From Chloroflexota bacterium (GTDB lineage: Bacteria > Chloroflexota > Anaerolineae > Promineifilales > Promineifilaceae), in the NCBI GenBank assembly GCA_017993775.1, contig JAGOMA010000007.1, positions 118,857 to 182,856 on the forward strand: DNA of 64,000 nucleotides, read 5' to 3'. Within the stretch, counting starts at the first letter, position 1. Every line of letters starts with the position of its first letter. Shown here piece by piece: positions 42,024 to 52,057 of the stretch. The translations under genes and the position numbers were made by a program. The notes beneath the pieces were generated by a model. That model had not been told where the DNA came from, ran no database searches, and saw only the letters and a program-made list of their open reading frames with translations.

Positions 42024-43640
42024 TTACTCTTCACGCATGACGCCGCCCAGTTCTTGGGCCAGCGCATCGAATTCTTCTTTTTGAATGGGAATGGTGTATT
42101 CGCTGGTGACAACAGCCCGGACCAAACATTTGGCACCGATCAATTGGCTAAAAATATCGCTCACAACTTGAATGGCGTCTGCAGTCTGGTCGAATTTGTC
42201 CTTAAAGATGGGGTAATCAAACCCTAAGATGATGGTCTTACCTTCGACGGCCAGGGGTTTGCCCATGTTAAGCAGCGCCGGCAAATTGCGATTGGCCTGC
42301 TCGACGCGGGCCAGCATTTCGCGCCAATGGGGCGTCACGGCGCCAAGAGTCAGGTGTTTTGTGCTGGGTGGCTGCGAGCTTACGGGCTGCGGCTTAACGC
42401 CAACCTCTACCGATTGGCCGCCAACAGCTTCAACCCGCGGTTTTGGGCTGGCAGGTTCCTTCTTGGCGCTTACACTTTCTGGCTTTTGGCTAATTTCCGC
42501 TTTTGGGCTGGCCGTTTGTGTTTGGGGAACGGCCGTTACCACCACCAACGGTAAAGGTTCGGCCGGCAGCAGTTCGATGAAGGCCAGTTCCAACGGCAGC
42601 TGTGGCTGCCAGCTAATCGCTGGAACCAGCGCTGCCTCGTTAAAACGCTTGATCGCGGTGATCAGACCTTCGCGGGGGGCGCGCTGCGCTTGAGCGAGCA
42701 TCACCGCTTTGTGTTCGGCTGTGCCATCCAGCGCCAACTCAACGCCGCCAGCTTGCAAGAGCAGCAGTTCGCGCAAATACACCACCATCTGGCGGCAAAA
42801 CTGGCGCGCATCGGCTCCAGAAGCCAACGCCTCGTGGATGAGTCCCAGCCCACCTGCGCCGTCTTTGCTCAACCAGTGATCAACCAGTTGGGCAACGGCC
42901 GTATCCGACGCCGTGCCCAACACCATCTGCGCCCGCTCCAGCGTGATCACATCGCCGGGAGCCAGCACCAATTGGTCCAGCAGACTTTCCGCATCACGCA
43001 CGCTGCCGGAACCCTGACGGGCAATCATCGCCTGCGCCTCCGGCTCCATGACAAAGCCCTCTTTGTCGGCCAGCCAGCTCAGGCGGGCGGAAATTTCGGC
43101 CACCGTGAGCAGGCGGAAATTAAACTGCTGGCAGCGCGATTTAATGGTGATGGGGACTTTGTGTTCTTCGGTGGTCGCCAGGACAAATTTGACATGTGGC
43201 GGTGGCTCTTCCAACGTTTTGAGCAGGGCGTTGAAAGCGGCCGTCGAGAGCATGTGGACTTCGTCGATAATGTAGACTTTGAAGCGCGCCTTGCCACGAG
43301 TCATTACCGCTGTACGCAAATCGCGAATATCATCAACTCCTGTATTCGACGCCGCGTCAATTTCAATCAGAGAATCAAAGCTAGCATTTCTATTTGCAGA
43401 AACACACATTTCGCATTTATTACACGGCCGTTCCGCCGGATCCTCATCCAGGCAGTTCACCGCTTTGGCCAACAGGCGCGCCGACGTGGTCTTGCCCGTG
43501 CCGCGTGGCCCGCAAAACAGGTAAGCGTGACCCACCCTGTCAGCAGCGACGCTGTTTTGCAGGGTGCGGGTAATGTGTTCCTGACCGACTACGTCCTGAA
43601 AACGCGCCGGCCGCCATTTACGATAAAGAGCTTGGGACAT
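42024..43640 (-). CDS. dnaX: DNA polymerase III subunit gamma/tau
   Basis: A 538-residue clamp-loader ATPase. Walker A FCGPRGTGKTTSARLLAKAV (about 43-62), zinc cysteines CLDEDPAERPCNKCEMC (about 64-80), Walker B YIIDEVHML (about 118-126) and sensor FVLATTEEHKVP follow in order. The last about 200 residues have a Pro/Ser/Lys-rich linker and a compact C-terminal domain. No programmed frameshift signal (a long A run) was noticed. It leads the dnaX-ybaB-recR cluster. Confidence 0.95.
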   Translation of the reverse strand: MSQALYRKWRPARFQDVVGQEHITRTLQNSVAADRVGHAYLFCGPRGTGKTTSARLLAKAVNCLDEDPAERPCNKCEMCVSANRNASFDSLIEIDAASNTGVDDIRDLRTAVMTRGKARFKVYIIDEVHMLSTAAFNALLKTLEEPPPHVKFVLATTEEHKVPITIKSRCQQFNFRLLTVAEISARLSWLADKEGFVMEPEAQAMIARQGSGSVRDAESLLDQLVLAPGDVITLERAQMVLGTASDTAVAQLVDHWLSKDGAGGLGLIHEALASGADARQFCRQMVVYLRELLLLQAGGVELALDGTAEHKAVMLAQAQRAPREGLITAIKRFNEAALVPAISWQPQLPLELAFIELLPAEPLPLVVVTAVPQTQTASPKAEISQKPESVSAKKEPASPKPRVEAVGGQSVEVGVKPQPVSSQPPSTKHLTLGAVTPHWREMLARVEQANRNLPALLNMGKPLAVEGKTIILGFDYPIFKDKFDQTADAIQVVSDIFSQLIGAKCLVRAVVTSEYTIPIQKEEFDALAQELGGVMREE

Positions 43641-43833
43641 GGATGTAGTTTAGCATTGCCCCCACCCTCTGACAAGCACAGCCGACTGTCGGCAGCCGCC
43701 GCTCATCGCGCTAAAGCCGGCGCTTTTTTTGCCATCTCGCGGTAGCAAGTGACGGCCGTATGCCCATCATGAAATTCCAAACTGAAGCGGAACCCATTGC
43801 GCTGGCTAAAAAAACCTTGATTGGCCTATCCGG

Positions 43834-44532
43834 TTACGGTAAACAAAGCGCCTCAAGCTGTTCCAGCGAGAAAAAGGCCAGGCTGCGGGCCACAAGCTGC
43901 GCCCCGGCAAAGTTTTTGCCAAAGGTATAGTCGTTGTACATGACGGCACAGGGCAGACCGGCGCGTTTGGCGGCTTCAAACCCTTCTTGAGAATCTTCGA
44001 TCACCAGGGTTTCTTCCGGCTTTGTGCCCAATTCAGCCAGGCAGCGTTTATACAGCGGCGAATCTGGCGCTGTTTTGGGGCCGCTTTCTTTGCCCAGGAT
44101 GGGGTTCAGATGGACATAGATGTCTGGCAAGCGGCTGGCGAGTAACGCATTAACCTGCGCCTCGTAAGACATAGAAACCACGGCCAGCCGGATGCCGCGC
44201 CGCAGCGCTTCCTGCATGATATTGATCACGCCATCTCGCAGCGGCAGGTCGGGAAGGTATTTTTCGATGTAAAATTTCTTCTTTAACGCCACAAGCTGCT
44301 CGACTCGTTCGTCTAACTGCTGGTCGGATAGCTGCGGGTTCCAGGCCTGGAGGGAAAGGCGCATGCGTTGCGCGTTACCGGGAACAGCCTGCATGGCCAC
44401 AAATTCGTCCCAGGTCCACTTAATGGGGTAACCCAGGGTGGCGAAGGCTTCATTACAGGCGGGCAGGTGGCCACGATATTCGGTGTTGGCAATGGTGCCA
44501 TCGACATCGAAAATCAATGCTTTTAGCTTCAT
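43834..44532 (-). CDS. HAD-superfamily hydrolase (CbbY-like)
   Basis: A 232-residue phosphatase. Motif I LIFDVDGTIANTE (about 6-18) has the nucleophile Asp, motif II VVSMS, and motif III/IV LVIEDSQEGFEAAKRAGLPC (about 176-195). The helical cap after motif I matches the CbbY/phosphoglycolate phosphatase subgroup. The natural substrate is unknown, likely a sugar phosphate. Confidence 0.88.
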   Translation of the reverse strand: MKLKALIFDVDGTIANTEYRGHLPACNEAFATLGYPIKWTWDEFVAMQAVPGNAQRMRLSLQAWNPQLSDQQLDERVEQLVALKKKFYIEKYLPDLPLRDGVINIMQEALRRGIRLAVVSMSYEAQVNALLASRLPDIYVHLNPILGKESGPKTAPDSPLYKRCLAELGTKPEETLVIEDSQEGFEAAKRAGLPCAVMYNDYTFGKNFAGAQLVARSLAFFSLEQLEALCLP

Positions 44533-44845
44533 ACCTAAAACTCCAATTTCTTTACAGACCCGAAGGATTTTAGACGTTGAAATTGCAGCTTTGTGTCAGG
44601 AAAACCCTTCGGGTCTCACTTAACGGCCGTTATGTTTCATGGCAAAGTATAGTCCCGATCACCCAAACCGGCAGGTTGTGGACGGCGGGGTGTTAGGAGG
44701 CTGCGATCGGGCCGAATTGACTATTTCCCAAGGCAGTAGGGTCCATTATAATGGTCTGGGTCGCCAAAACGTAGTTGAGCGCATCTTTTGGGAATTTGCT
44801 GGAACCTGATTTAACGTTACTGAACATGTTGGCAGCATATAAACT
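44533..44845. other. Divergent spacer between HAD and comEC
   Basis: No gene. It has an AGACCC-GAAGG / CCTTCGGGTCT inverted repeat (44556-44616) and a CCATTATAATGG palindrome (44743-44754). No confident promoter with both boxes was found. Confidence 0.6.
44556..44616. repeat. AGACCCGAAGGATTTT / AAAACCCTTCGGGTCT inverted repeat
   Basis: The outer arms are inverse with one extra base; about 30 unrelated bases lie between. It belongs to the same family as the perfect hairpin at 62065-62099. Confidence 0.65.
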
Positions 44846-47224
44846 ATGACCCTTGTAGTATTGGCCGTTGCGTGGCTGGCGGGTATCTGGCTGGCCTCAG
44901 AAGTGATGTGGTCGTGGCTGGCGTGGGTGGGCACGGCCGTTTTCGCCCTCTTCATCGCCCTGTTTACCCGCCGACTGGGACAGCCCGCCCTGGCGCTTGC
45001 CGCTCTGGCGGCGCTGGCCCTGGGCGGCGCGCGTTACACCCTCTCGCTGCCCACCATCAACGAAACCCACATCGCCTATTACAACGACACGGCCGGGGAA
45101 GTCGGCATCCTGGGCGTGGTGGTCAGAGAGCCAGATGTGCGCGACCGCTACACCAATTTGCAGGTCGCCGCCGAACAGATCACCTTTGCCGATGGGGCGA
45201 CTCATCCGGTGACGGGTCTGGTGCTGGTGCGCGCCAGCCGGTTCCCGGAGATTCCGTATGGGGCACGGGTGGGGGTAAACGGCCGTCTCGAAACCCCACC
45301 CGAATTCGACACCTTCAGCTACAAAGATTACCTGGCCCGCCAGGGCGTGTACTCCCTGATCAACGCCCCGCGCATCAGCATCCTGGCCAAGGGGCAAGGG
45401 AATCCGCTCTACCAGGCCATCTTCGCCTTCAAAGCCCGCGCCCAGGCCGCCATCAACACCTCGATCTCTGATCCGCAGGCCGCGCTGCTGAGCGGGATTC
45501 TGTTGGGCAGCGACAACGGCATCCCACCGGACCTGGCCGATGATTTCCGGGCCACCGGCATGACCCACGTCATTGCCATATCAGGATTCAACATTGCCCT
45601 GTTGGTGGGCTTATTTGTCGGGTTGGGCGAACGATTTCTGCCCCGGCGCGCGGCCGCTCTGGCGGCGGTAGCTGGGGTGATCATTTATACAATTTTGGTC
45701 GGCGCGGATGCTTCTGTGGTGCGGGCAGCCATTATGGGCAGCCTGTTTTTGCTCACCAGCCGTTGGTTGGGACGGCCGAATTTTGCTCTGGCTTCGCTCT
45801 TCCTGGCGGCGTTGGCGATGACGCTGCTCAATCCCCACCTCCTGTGGGATGTCGGGTTTCAGCTCAGTTTTGCCGCCACGCTGGGGCTGATGCTGTACGC
45901 CGATCCGTTTGTGCAGTGGACGCGGCGGCGGTTATACAAGTGGCTGGACAAACCGATTTTGGATGCGTCCATGGGCGTATTGAGCGAAGCGGTCCTCATC
46001 ACCATCGCCGCGCAAATCCTGACGCTGCCGTTGATGATGGTCTACTTTCAGCAGCTTTCGTTGATTAGCCTGGTGGCCAATGCGTTGATTTTGCCCGCGC
46101 AGCCGGGCGTGATGATCTGGGGCGGCCTAACAACGCTGGCCGGCATGGCCGCGCCAGTTGTCGGCCAGATTTTCGCCTGGGTAGCCTGGCTGTTTCTCAG
46201 CTATACCATTGTCCTGGTGCGGGCATTGGCCACAGTACCCGGGGCGGTTGTGCCGGTGACGGTGGGACCAACAGCGATTCTCGCCAGCTATGCCATCATC
46301 GGGCTGATCACCTGGTGGGCAAAGCAGGACGCGAATAAACGCATGGGTGTTGTGGCGTTTTTGCGGCAGAATGTTTCGCAGCGGCTAGTTTTCAGCGTGG
46401 CTGCGCTGACGGCCGTTCTCCTGTTCTTCTGGGTAGGGTCGCAGCCAGACGGCCGTTTACACATCACCTTTTTAGACGTCGGCCAGGGCGACGCCATCTT
46501 CATCCAAACGCCTTCGGGACGGCAGATTTTGGTCGATGGCGGCAACTTTCCCAGCATCCTGACCGACCAGTTGGGCCGCCATGTGCCCTTCTGGGACCGC
46601 GAAATCGACATCCTGATCGCCACTCACCCAGACGCCGACCACGTCGCCGGGCTGACCGGCGTGTTTGATCGGTATCGGGTGAGCCAACTCATGACCAATG
46701 GCCAGGCGCAAAACGAATCGGCCGTTTACGACGCCGTTCTGCAAGCGGCTGCCGAAAGCAAAACGACGGTGCATCCGGCTCAGGCGGGCGAAGTGGTGCA
46801 AATTGGCGATGGCGTGCGCCTGGAGGTGCTGAATCCGGGCGCGGTGTTGCGCGACGACCGGAACGAAAATTCGGTGGCGCTGCGTCTGGTGTATGGGGAT
46901 TTTTCGCTGCTTCTGACCGGGGATGCGGATGAGGCGGCGGAACAGGCGATGCTGGCCAACGGCCGTGTCGTCTCCTCGCTTGTGCTGAAAGCCGGGCATC
47001 ACGGCTCCAACACCTCCAGCTCTGTGCTTTTTCTGGAAGCGGTGCGGCCGCAAATTCTCATCATCTCCGTTGGTGCGGACAATAAATTTGGCCATCCACA
47101 CCCGGAAGTATTGGAACGCGCCCAGGCGATGGGCACGGCCGTTTTGCGTACCGATGAACTGGGACCCATTGAAGTGATCACCGATGGGCGGGTGATGTGG
47201 TGGCAGGCCGGGCCAAAATCATAG
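44846..47224 (+). CDS. comEC: DNA internalisation channel ComEC/Rec2
   Basis: A 792-residue competence protein with all three parts: N-terminal helices and an OB-like DUF4131 domain (about 1-190), the membrane competence domain (about 215-500, with GITHVIAISGFNIAL-type segment MTHVIAISGFNIALLVGLF), and a C-terminal metallo-beta-lactamase domain (about 530-785) with FLDVGQGDAIFI and ATHPDADHVAGL. ComEC takes single-stranded DNA across the membrane. No other competence gene is adjacent, but its integrity suggests natural transformation is possible. Confidence 0.95.
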   Translation: MTLVVLAVAWLAGIWLASEVMWSWLAWVGTAVFALFIALFTRRLGQPALALAALAALALGGARYTLSLPTINETHIAYYNDTAGEVGILGVVVREPDVRDRYTNLQVAAEQITFADGATHPVTGLVLVRASRFPEIPYGARVGVNGRLETPPEFDTFSYKDYLARQGVYSLINAPRISILAKGQGNPLYQAIFAFKARAQAAINTSISDPQAALLSGILLGSDNGIPPDLADDFRATGMTHVIAISGFNIALLVGLFVGLGERFLPRRAAALAAVAGVIIYTILVGADASVVRAAIMGSLFLLTSRWLGRPNFALASLFLAALAMTLLNPHLLWDVGFQLSFAATLGLMLYADPFVQWTRRRLYKWLDKPILDASMGVLSEAVLITIAAQILTLPLMMVYFQQLSLISLVANALILPAQPGVMIWGGLTTLAGMAAPVVGQIFAWVAWLFLSYTIVLVRALATVPGAVVPVTVGPTAILASYAIIGLITWWAKQDANKRMGVVAFLRQNVSQRLVFSVAALTAVLLFFWVGSQPDGRLHITFLDVGQGDAIFIQTPSGRQILVDGGNFPSILTDQLGRHVPFWDREIDILIATHPDADHVAGLTGVFDRYRVSQLMTNGQAQNESAVYDAVLQAAAESKTTVHPAQAGEVVQIGDGVRLEVLNPGAVLRDDRNENSVALRLVYGDFSLLLTGDADEAAEQAMLANGRVVSSLVLKAGHHGSNTSSSVLFLEAVRPQILIISVGADNKFGHPHPEVLERAQAMGTAVLRTDELGPIEVITDGRVMWWQAGPKS

Positions 47225-47353
47225 CCCCCAGGCAAACGATCATTGATGTCGATACCCCCCTCATTTTGGCATTTCTTCGTTACAGCATACAATCTGAATA
47301 ATTGTCATTGGTTCAATATCAGAGGCCAATTGCCAATTTGGATGAGGTATTGT

Positions 47354-48835
47354 GTGTTGAAACGGATTCTGTTAACCCTATTTTTATTGCTGCTGCTGGC
47401 AGCTTGTGGCGAAGAGCCAACGGCCGTGCCCACCCCAACGGTGACGGCCGTTCCCACCCTCACGCTTCCCCCCCAACCCACCGCCACGCCAACCACCGCT
47501 CCAACCCCTACGGCGCAAAAACCGGCGCTTACGGCAGCCGATCAGAGCTTGAAGGAAGACGGCCGTTTGCGCATTGCCAGTGTCACGGTGCTGGAACCGG
47601 CCTGGGTAGTCATCCACGCCGAGCGGAATGGGCAGGTGGGCGAAGTGTTGGGGTATACGGCCGTTGCCCCCGGCACAACCCCTGACGTCGAAGTCACCAT
47701 CGACCCGTTGGCGGCCACCGACCAATTAATGGCGATGCTGCATGTGGATGCCGGGACAGAAGGGGAATTTGAGTTCCCTGGGGTAGACGAGCCGCTGCGG
47801 GGAGATACGGCCGTGATCTCCCAATCCTTTGCCATTACCCGCGACATGCGGCTTCCGGCGATCACCGCCGCCGCCCAGGACATCAGCGAGGACGGCCTGG
47901 TGCGAATAGACAGCGTCACCCTGACAAACCCGGGCTGGGTGGTCATCCACGCCGATGACAAGGGCGCGATTGGTCCGATTTTGGGCTTTACGTTTGTGGG
48001 CGCTGGCGAAACGGCCGACGTGGTGGCGCATATTCCCTGGCGACAGGGCACGCCGGTTTTACACGCCATGCTGCATGAGGATAACGGCCGTGCCAATCGC
48101 TTCGATTTCCCGGAAGATGATTTACCTGTCCTGGTATCCGGCGAGCCGGTTGTGACCAGTTTCCAGGTCACTTATCCACCCGACGTGTTGGTGCTGGATC
48201 AACCGGTCATCAGCGGCACGATTACTGTGGAACGGGTGATCAGCAATGGTCCAGGCTGGCTGGTGGTTTATCAGGACGAGGGCGGCAGCCCTGGCCTGAT
48301 CATCGGTTCCGCGCCTTTGGTCGATGGCCTGAACGAGCAAGTTGTGGTCTCTCTGCGCGAATCCGGCGTCACCCCGCAGCTTTTTATTTTCCTGCATGAA
48401 GATACAGAACCCGGCGCAGGCTTCAATTTCCCGGCCGCCGATCCGCAAATCATCTATCAGGGGCGCATCCCCAACCCTTTCAGCTTTCGCACGGACCCTG
48501 GCAATTACCTGACCACGCGGGATCAGGCGTTGGCGGTGGATGGGGAGGAGACGGCCGTTACCGTGCCGTTGGTGGTTGCCGAGACGGCCGTCTGGGTCGT
48601 TATTCACACCGACGATGAAGGCGAATTGGGCGATATCATTGGGCAGGCGTGGGTACCGGCAGGCATTAACCGCGACGTCATCGTGCCCATCGACGCCGCA
48701 CAAATCACGCCCACTCTCTACGCGGTCTTGCATCTGGATGCCGGCACGCTCCAGGAGTTCGAGCCAGGCAGCACGGATGTGCCCCTCCAGCGTAACCGCG
48801 CCATTATTCGCTCCCCCTTTGTAATGAGCGACTGA
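47354..48835 (+). CDS. Lipoprotein with four DUF7282-like repeats
   Basis: About 493 residues. A lipoprotein signal (KRILLTLFLLLLLAAC) is followed by a Thr/Pro-rich linker (residues 20-55) and four tandem domains of about 105 residues, each with the pattern WVVIH-x-D/E, G-x-(V/I)-(L/I)-G, V-x-(V/I), LH-x-D-x-G and FxFP. These match domains annotated DUF7282 in Chloroflexota and archaea; function unknown, extracellular and probably beta-rich. The start is uncertain: GTG 47354 (six bases after GAGG) or TTG 47357; an ATG at 47342 is less well placed. ACGGCCGT encodes TAV in the linker twice. Confidence 0.82.
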   Translation: MLKRILLTLFLLLLLAACGEEPTAVPTPTVTAVPTLTLPPQPTATPTTAPTPTAQKPALTAADQSLKEDGRLRIASVTVLEPAWVVIHAERNGQVGEVLGYTAVAPGTTPDVEVTIDPLAATDQLMAMLHVDAGTEGEFEFPGVDEPLRGDTAVISQSFAITRDMRLPAITAAAQDISEDGLVRIDSVTLTNPGWVVIHADDKGAIGPILGFTFVGAGETADVVAHIPWRQGTPVLHAMLHEDNGRANRFDFPEDDLPVLVSGEPVVTSFQVTYPPDVLVLDQPVISGTITVERVISNGPGWLVVYQDEGGSPGLIIGSAPLVDGLNEQVVVSLRESGVTPQLFIFLHEDTEPGAGFNFPAADPQIIYQGRIPNPFSFRTDPGNYLTTRDQALAVDGEETAVTVPLVVAETAVWVVIHTDDEGELGDIIGQAWVPAGINRDVIVPIDAAQITPTLYAVLHLDAGTLQEFEPGSTDVPLQRNRAIIRSPFVMSD

Positions 48836-48837
48836 GG

Positions 48838-48895
48838 GATGGAGACTGGAGATTGCTTATCTCAGTCTCTAGTCTCTAGTCTCTAGTCTCTATCC
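48838..48895. repeat. GGATGGAGACTGGAGATT / AGTCTCTAGTCTC word repeat
   Basis: Four tandem AGTCTCT words follow GAGACTGGAGATTGC between two converging genes. The right end encodes the last residues and stop of deoC. Confidence 0.75.
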
Positions 48896-49602
48896 CCCAC
48901 TTCTTGCATAATGGCCACGCCGCTGCTGGCGCCGATGCGGTTGGCTCCGGCCTGGACCATTGCCAGAGCATCGGCCAGGTTGCGTACGCCGCCGGACGCT
49001 TTAACGCCCGCCTGCTGCCCTACAACGGCGCGCATGAGGGCCACATCGGCCTCGGTTGCGCCGCCAGTGCCAAAACCGGTGGAAGTTTTGACAAAATCCG
49101 CGCCCGCCGCCAACGAAAGCTGGCAGGCTTTTTCTTTTTCGGCGTCGCTGAGATAGCAGGTTTCGATGATAACTTTGAGGTGGGCTTGCCCGGCGTGGGC
49201 AGCGGCGGCGACGGCGGCGATGTCTTGCTGAACGTGGGGGAAACGGCCGTCTTTCAACGCCCCAATGTCTATCACCATGTCAATCTCATGCGCGCCATCG
49301 GCCAGGGCCTGCTGCGTTTCGGCCACCTTGGCGACCGTCGTGGTTGCGCCCAGCGGAAAACCAACCACGCTGCACACCTTCACCGGCGAGCCGACCAGTC
49401 TTCCGGCTACAAAAGCCACGTGCGTCGGATTCACGCACACCGAGGCGAAATTGTACTGCAGCGCCTCGTCACAAATCCGGGCCACATCGGCCTGGCTGGC
49501 GAAGGCTTTGAGGATGGTGTGATCGATCAATCGGGCGATAAAGCCCGGCTCTTTTTCCAGCGCGGCCAAGATTTCAGCCTGGGTCATGGTATCGGGATTC
49601 AT
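48883..49602 (-). CDS. deoC: Deoxyribose-phosphate aldolase
   Basis: A 239-residue class I aldolase. [11 protein letters not shown] (about 25-35), [14 protein letters not shown] (about 75-88), KVIIETCYL (about 137-145), [15 protein letters not shown] (about 163-177, Schiff-base Lys) and KASGGVR complete the family signature. It splits deoxyribose 5-phosphate to glyceraldehyde 3-phosphate and acetaldehyde, the step after DeoB. The C-terminal GDRD and the stop codon come from the GAGACTAGAGACTAG word repeat. Confidence 0.95.
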   Translation of the reverse strand: MNPDTMTQAEILAALEKEPGFIARLIDHTILKAFASQADVARICDEALQYNFASVCVNPTHVAFVAGRLVGSPVKVCSVVGFPLGATTTVAKVAETQQALADGAHEIDMVIDIGALKDGRFPHVQQDIAAVAAAAHAGQAHLKVIIETCYLSDAEKEKACQLSLAAGADFVKTSTGFGTGGATEADVALMRAVVGQQAGVKASGGVRNLADALAMVQAGANRIGASSGVAIMQEVGDRD

Positions 49603-49646
49603 GGGATTACCTTTTGTTAATAACCGTAGTTGTAAAAACTATGAAG

Positions 49647-49952
49647 TCACTGAGAGGTTGCCGAGTAGGGATGATCCAATTCTTCACGGATGACCCGGCG
49701 CAATGTTTCTTCTAAGGTATCGCGTTCCATTGCCTGACGTAAGGTATCGTTGATTAACGTCTGGTAGCCACGGTCCCCCGCCTTGGCCTGGAAGTATTCA
49801 ATCAAGACCGTATCAAGCGAAATTGTAATCCGCCGTTTGCGCGGCGCAGGTTTTAAACCTACGCGAAACTCAGCCCGTTCCATGTCAGCCTGAGTGATTT
49901 CCGGGTAATCATCTTCATCATTAAAAGTTGGAGAAGAATAGGATTCGCTCAT
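49647..49952 (-). CDS. BrnA-like antitoxin (orphan)
   Basis: A 101-residue protein with RKRRITISLDTVLIEYFQAKAG and YQTLINDTLRQAME, the ribbon-helix-helix core of BrnA antitoxins, after an acidic N-terminal arm (NDEDDYPEITQADM). BrnT toxin should lie directly upstream, but only about 50 bases separate it from deoB, with at best a remnant of a BrnT end. The ATG at 49952 is chosen. It interrupts the deoB-deoC pair. Confidence 0.75.
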   Translation of the reverse strand: MSESYSSPTFNDEDDYPEITQADMERAEFRVGLKPAPRKRRITISLDTVLIEYFQAKAGDRGYQTLINDTLRQAMERDTLEETLRRVIREELDHPYSATSQ

Positions 49953-50002
49953 TTTTACTTGCCTCACGCATGCGCGAGATTATGCATTTATTTATGCACA
50001 AG

Positions 50003-51181
<1,179 letters not shown>

Positions 51182-51286
51182 GGGAAAATCCTTTTGGATT
51201 GCGGCGCGCGGAATGGTGGGGCAATCCGTGTTTAAGGGTATTGTACTCGATGTGGGGGGTGTTTTGTAGGCGAGGGGGTTTCCCAC

Positions 51287-51395
51287 TCAGGTGCGGCACA
51301 AGTTTTGAATCTCGGCCAGCAGGGCGGGCAGCGCAGCTTCGACGGTGGGCAACAGGGTTTCTTCGTAGCCAAGGCTGACGGCCGTTATCGTCACC
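51287..51395 (-). pseudogene. 3' remnant of a second hydrogenase maturation protease
   Basis: Read on the minus strand this stretch encodes VTITAVSLGYEETLLPTVEA and then ALPALLAEIQNLCRT before a stop. It aligns with the C-terminus of the intact hoxW at 52058-52534 (VTVTAVSLGYGEGLSEMVEA, then VLPEVLNQIEKL). The similarity stops exactly where the doc gene ends (GTGACG shared by doc's TGA and the remnant), so the 5' part was lost when the doc module arrived, or the two were joined by recombination. It differs enough from hoxW to be a paralogue rather than a fresh duplicate. Confidence 0.7.
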
Positions 51396-51774
51396 GCTTC
51401 ACTACCACAGAATTCACCCAGTCGCAAAACTCTTCACGCGACATCTTCCCGGATGCAACTTGCAAAACAACCTTTTCTTGCTCATCGGTTGAACTCCGAA
51501 TTTCAAAACCGTTGAGAAACAAAAAAATCTCCATAGCTGCATGGCCGGTGCGTTTATTACCGTCTAAAAACGGGTGATTTTGGATAATGGAAAAACCGAG
51601 GGTAACTGCTTTTTCAACGAGTGTGGGATAAAGTTCGACGCCATCAAATGTCATGCGAGGTTGCGCCAAAGAGGATTCCAGCCTGCCAATATCACGCACC
51701 CCAAATGAGCCGCCCGTCTGTGCTATCAAGCGATCGTGCAAGGTTAGCACTTCATTTAATGTCAGGTAGCGCAA
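51391..51774 (-). CDS. doc: Doc/Fic-family death-on-curing toxin
   Basis: A 127-residue Doc protein: VLTLHDRLIAQTGG start, RDIGRLESSLAQP, and the Fic motif HPFLDGNKRTGHAAMEIFL (about 66-84) complete with catalytic His and GNKR. Doc phosphorylates EF-Tu. Its probable TTG start follows the antitoxin stop directly (TAATTG), indicating coupling. The gene ends within a stretch matching the hydrogenase protease C-terminus. Confidence 0.88.
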   Translation of the reverse strand: MRYLTLNEVLTLHDRLIAQTGGSFGVRDIGRLESSLAQPRMTFDGVELYPTLVEKAVTLGFSIIQNHPFLDGNKRTGHAAMEIFLFLNGFEIRSSTDEQEKVVLQVASGKMSREEFCDWVNSVVVKR

Positions 51775-51975
51775 TTAGGCTGCAAGTCTCTTATAAAGTG
51801 TTTCGTTTTTCTGCAAGATGGTATCAAGCGCTTCTTGGAACGATTCTTCTGGAGAAGCCACCAATTCTTCGACGCTGGCGCGTACCAGGTCTTCCGGCGC
51901 GACATTATGGCGCTGGGCTAACGCTTTCAATTTCATCATTACATCATCGGTAACAGCAATTGTGATTGATGTCAT
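51775..51975 (-). CDS. Antitoxin of the Doc module
   Basis: A 66-residue protein (MTSITIAVTDDVMMKLKALA...) with a short strand then two helices, compatible with a ribbon-helix-helix or Phd-like antitoxin. It precedes doc in the usual order. The ATG at 51975 is preferred; a GTG at 51987 would add four residues. Its C-terminal ESFQEALDTILQKNETLYKRL would be the toxin-neutralising helix. Confidence 0.75.
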   Translation of the reverse strand: MTSITIAVTDDVMMKLKALAQRHNVAPEDLVRASVEELVASPEESFQEALDTILQKNETLYKRLAA

Positions 51976-52057
51976 AGCAGTATCCACTCTAAAGTGTGAG
52001 ATTATTTACCTACACGTTACCATTTTATCAGAAAATGAATGAATTTACGGAATGCCG

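Noticed and set aside
43641..43833. SRP (4.5S) RNA near dnaX
   Set aside because: The conserved GGTCCGGAAGGAAGCAGCC loop was searched for by eye around dnaX and elsewhere and not found.
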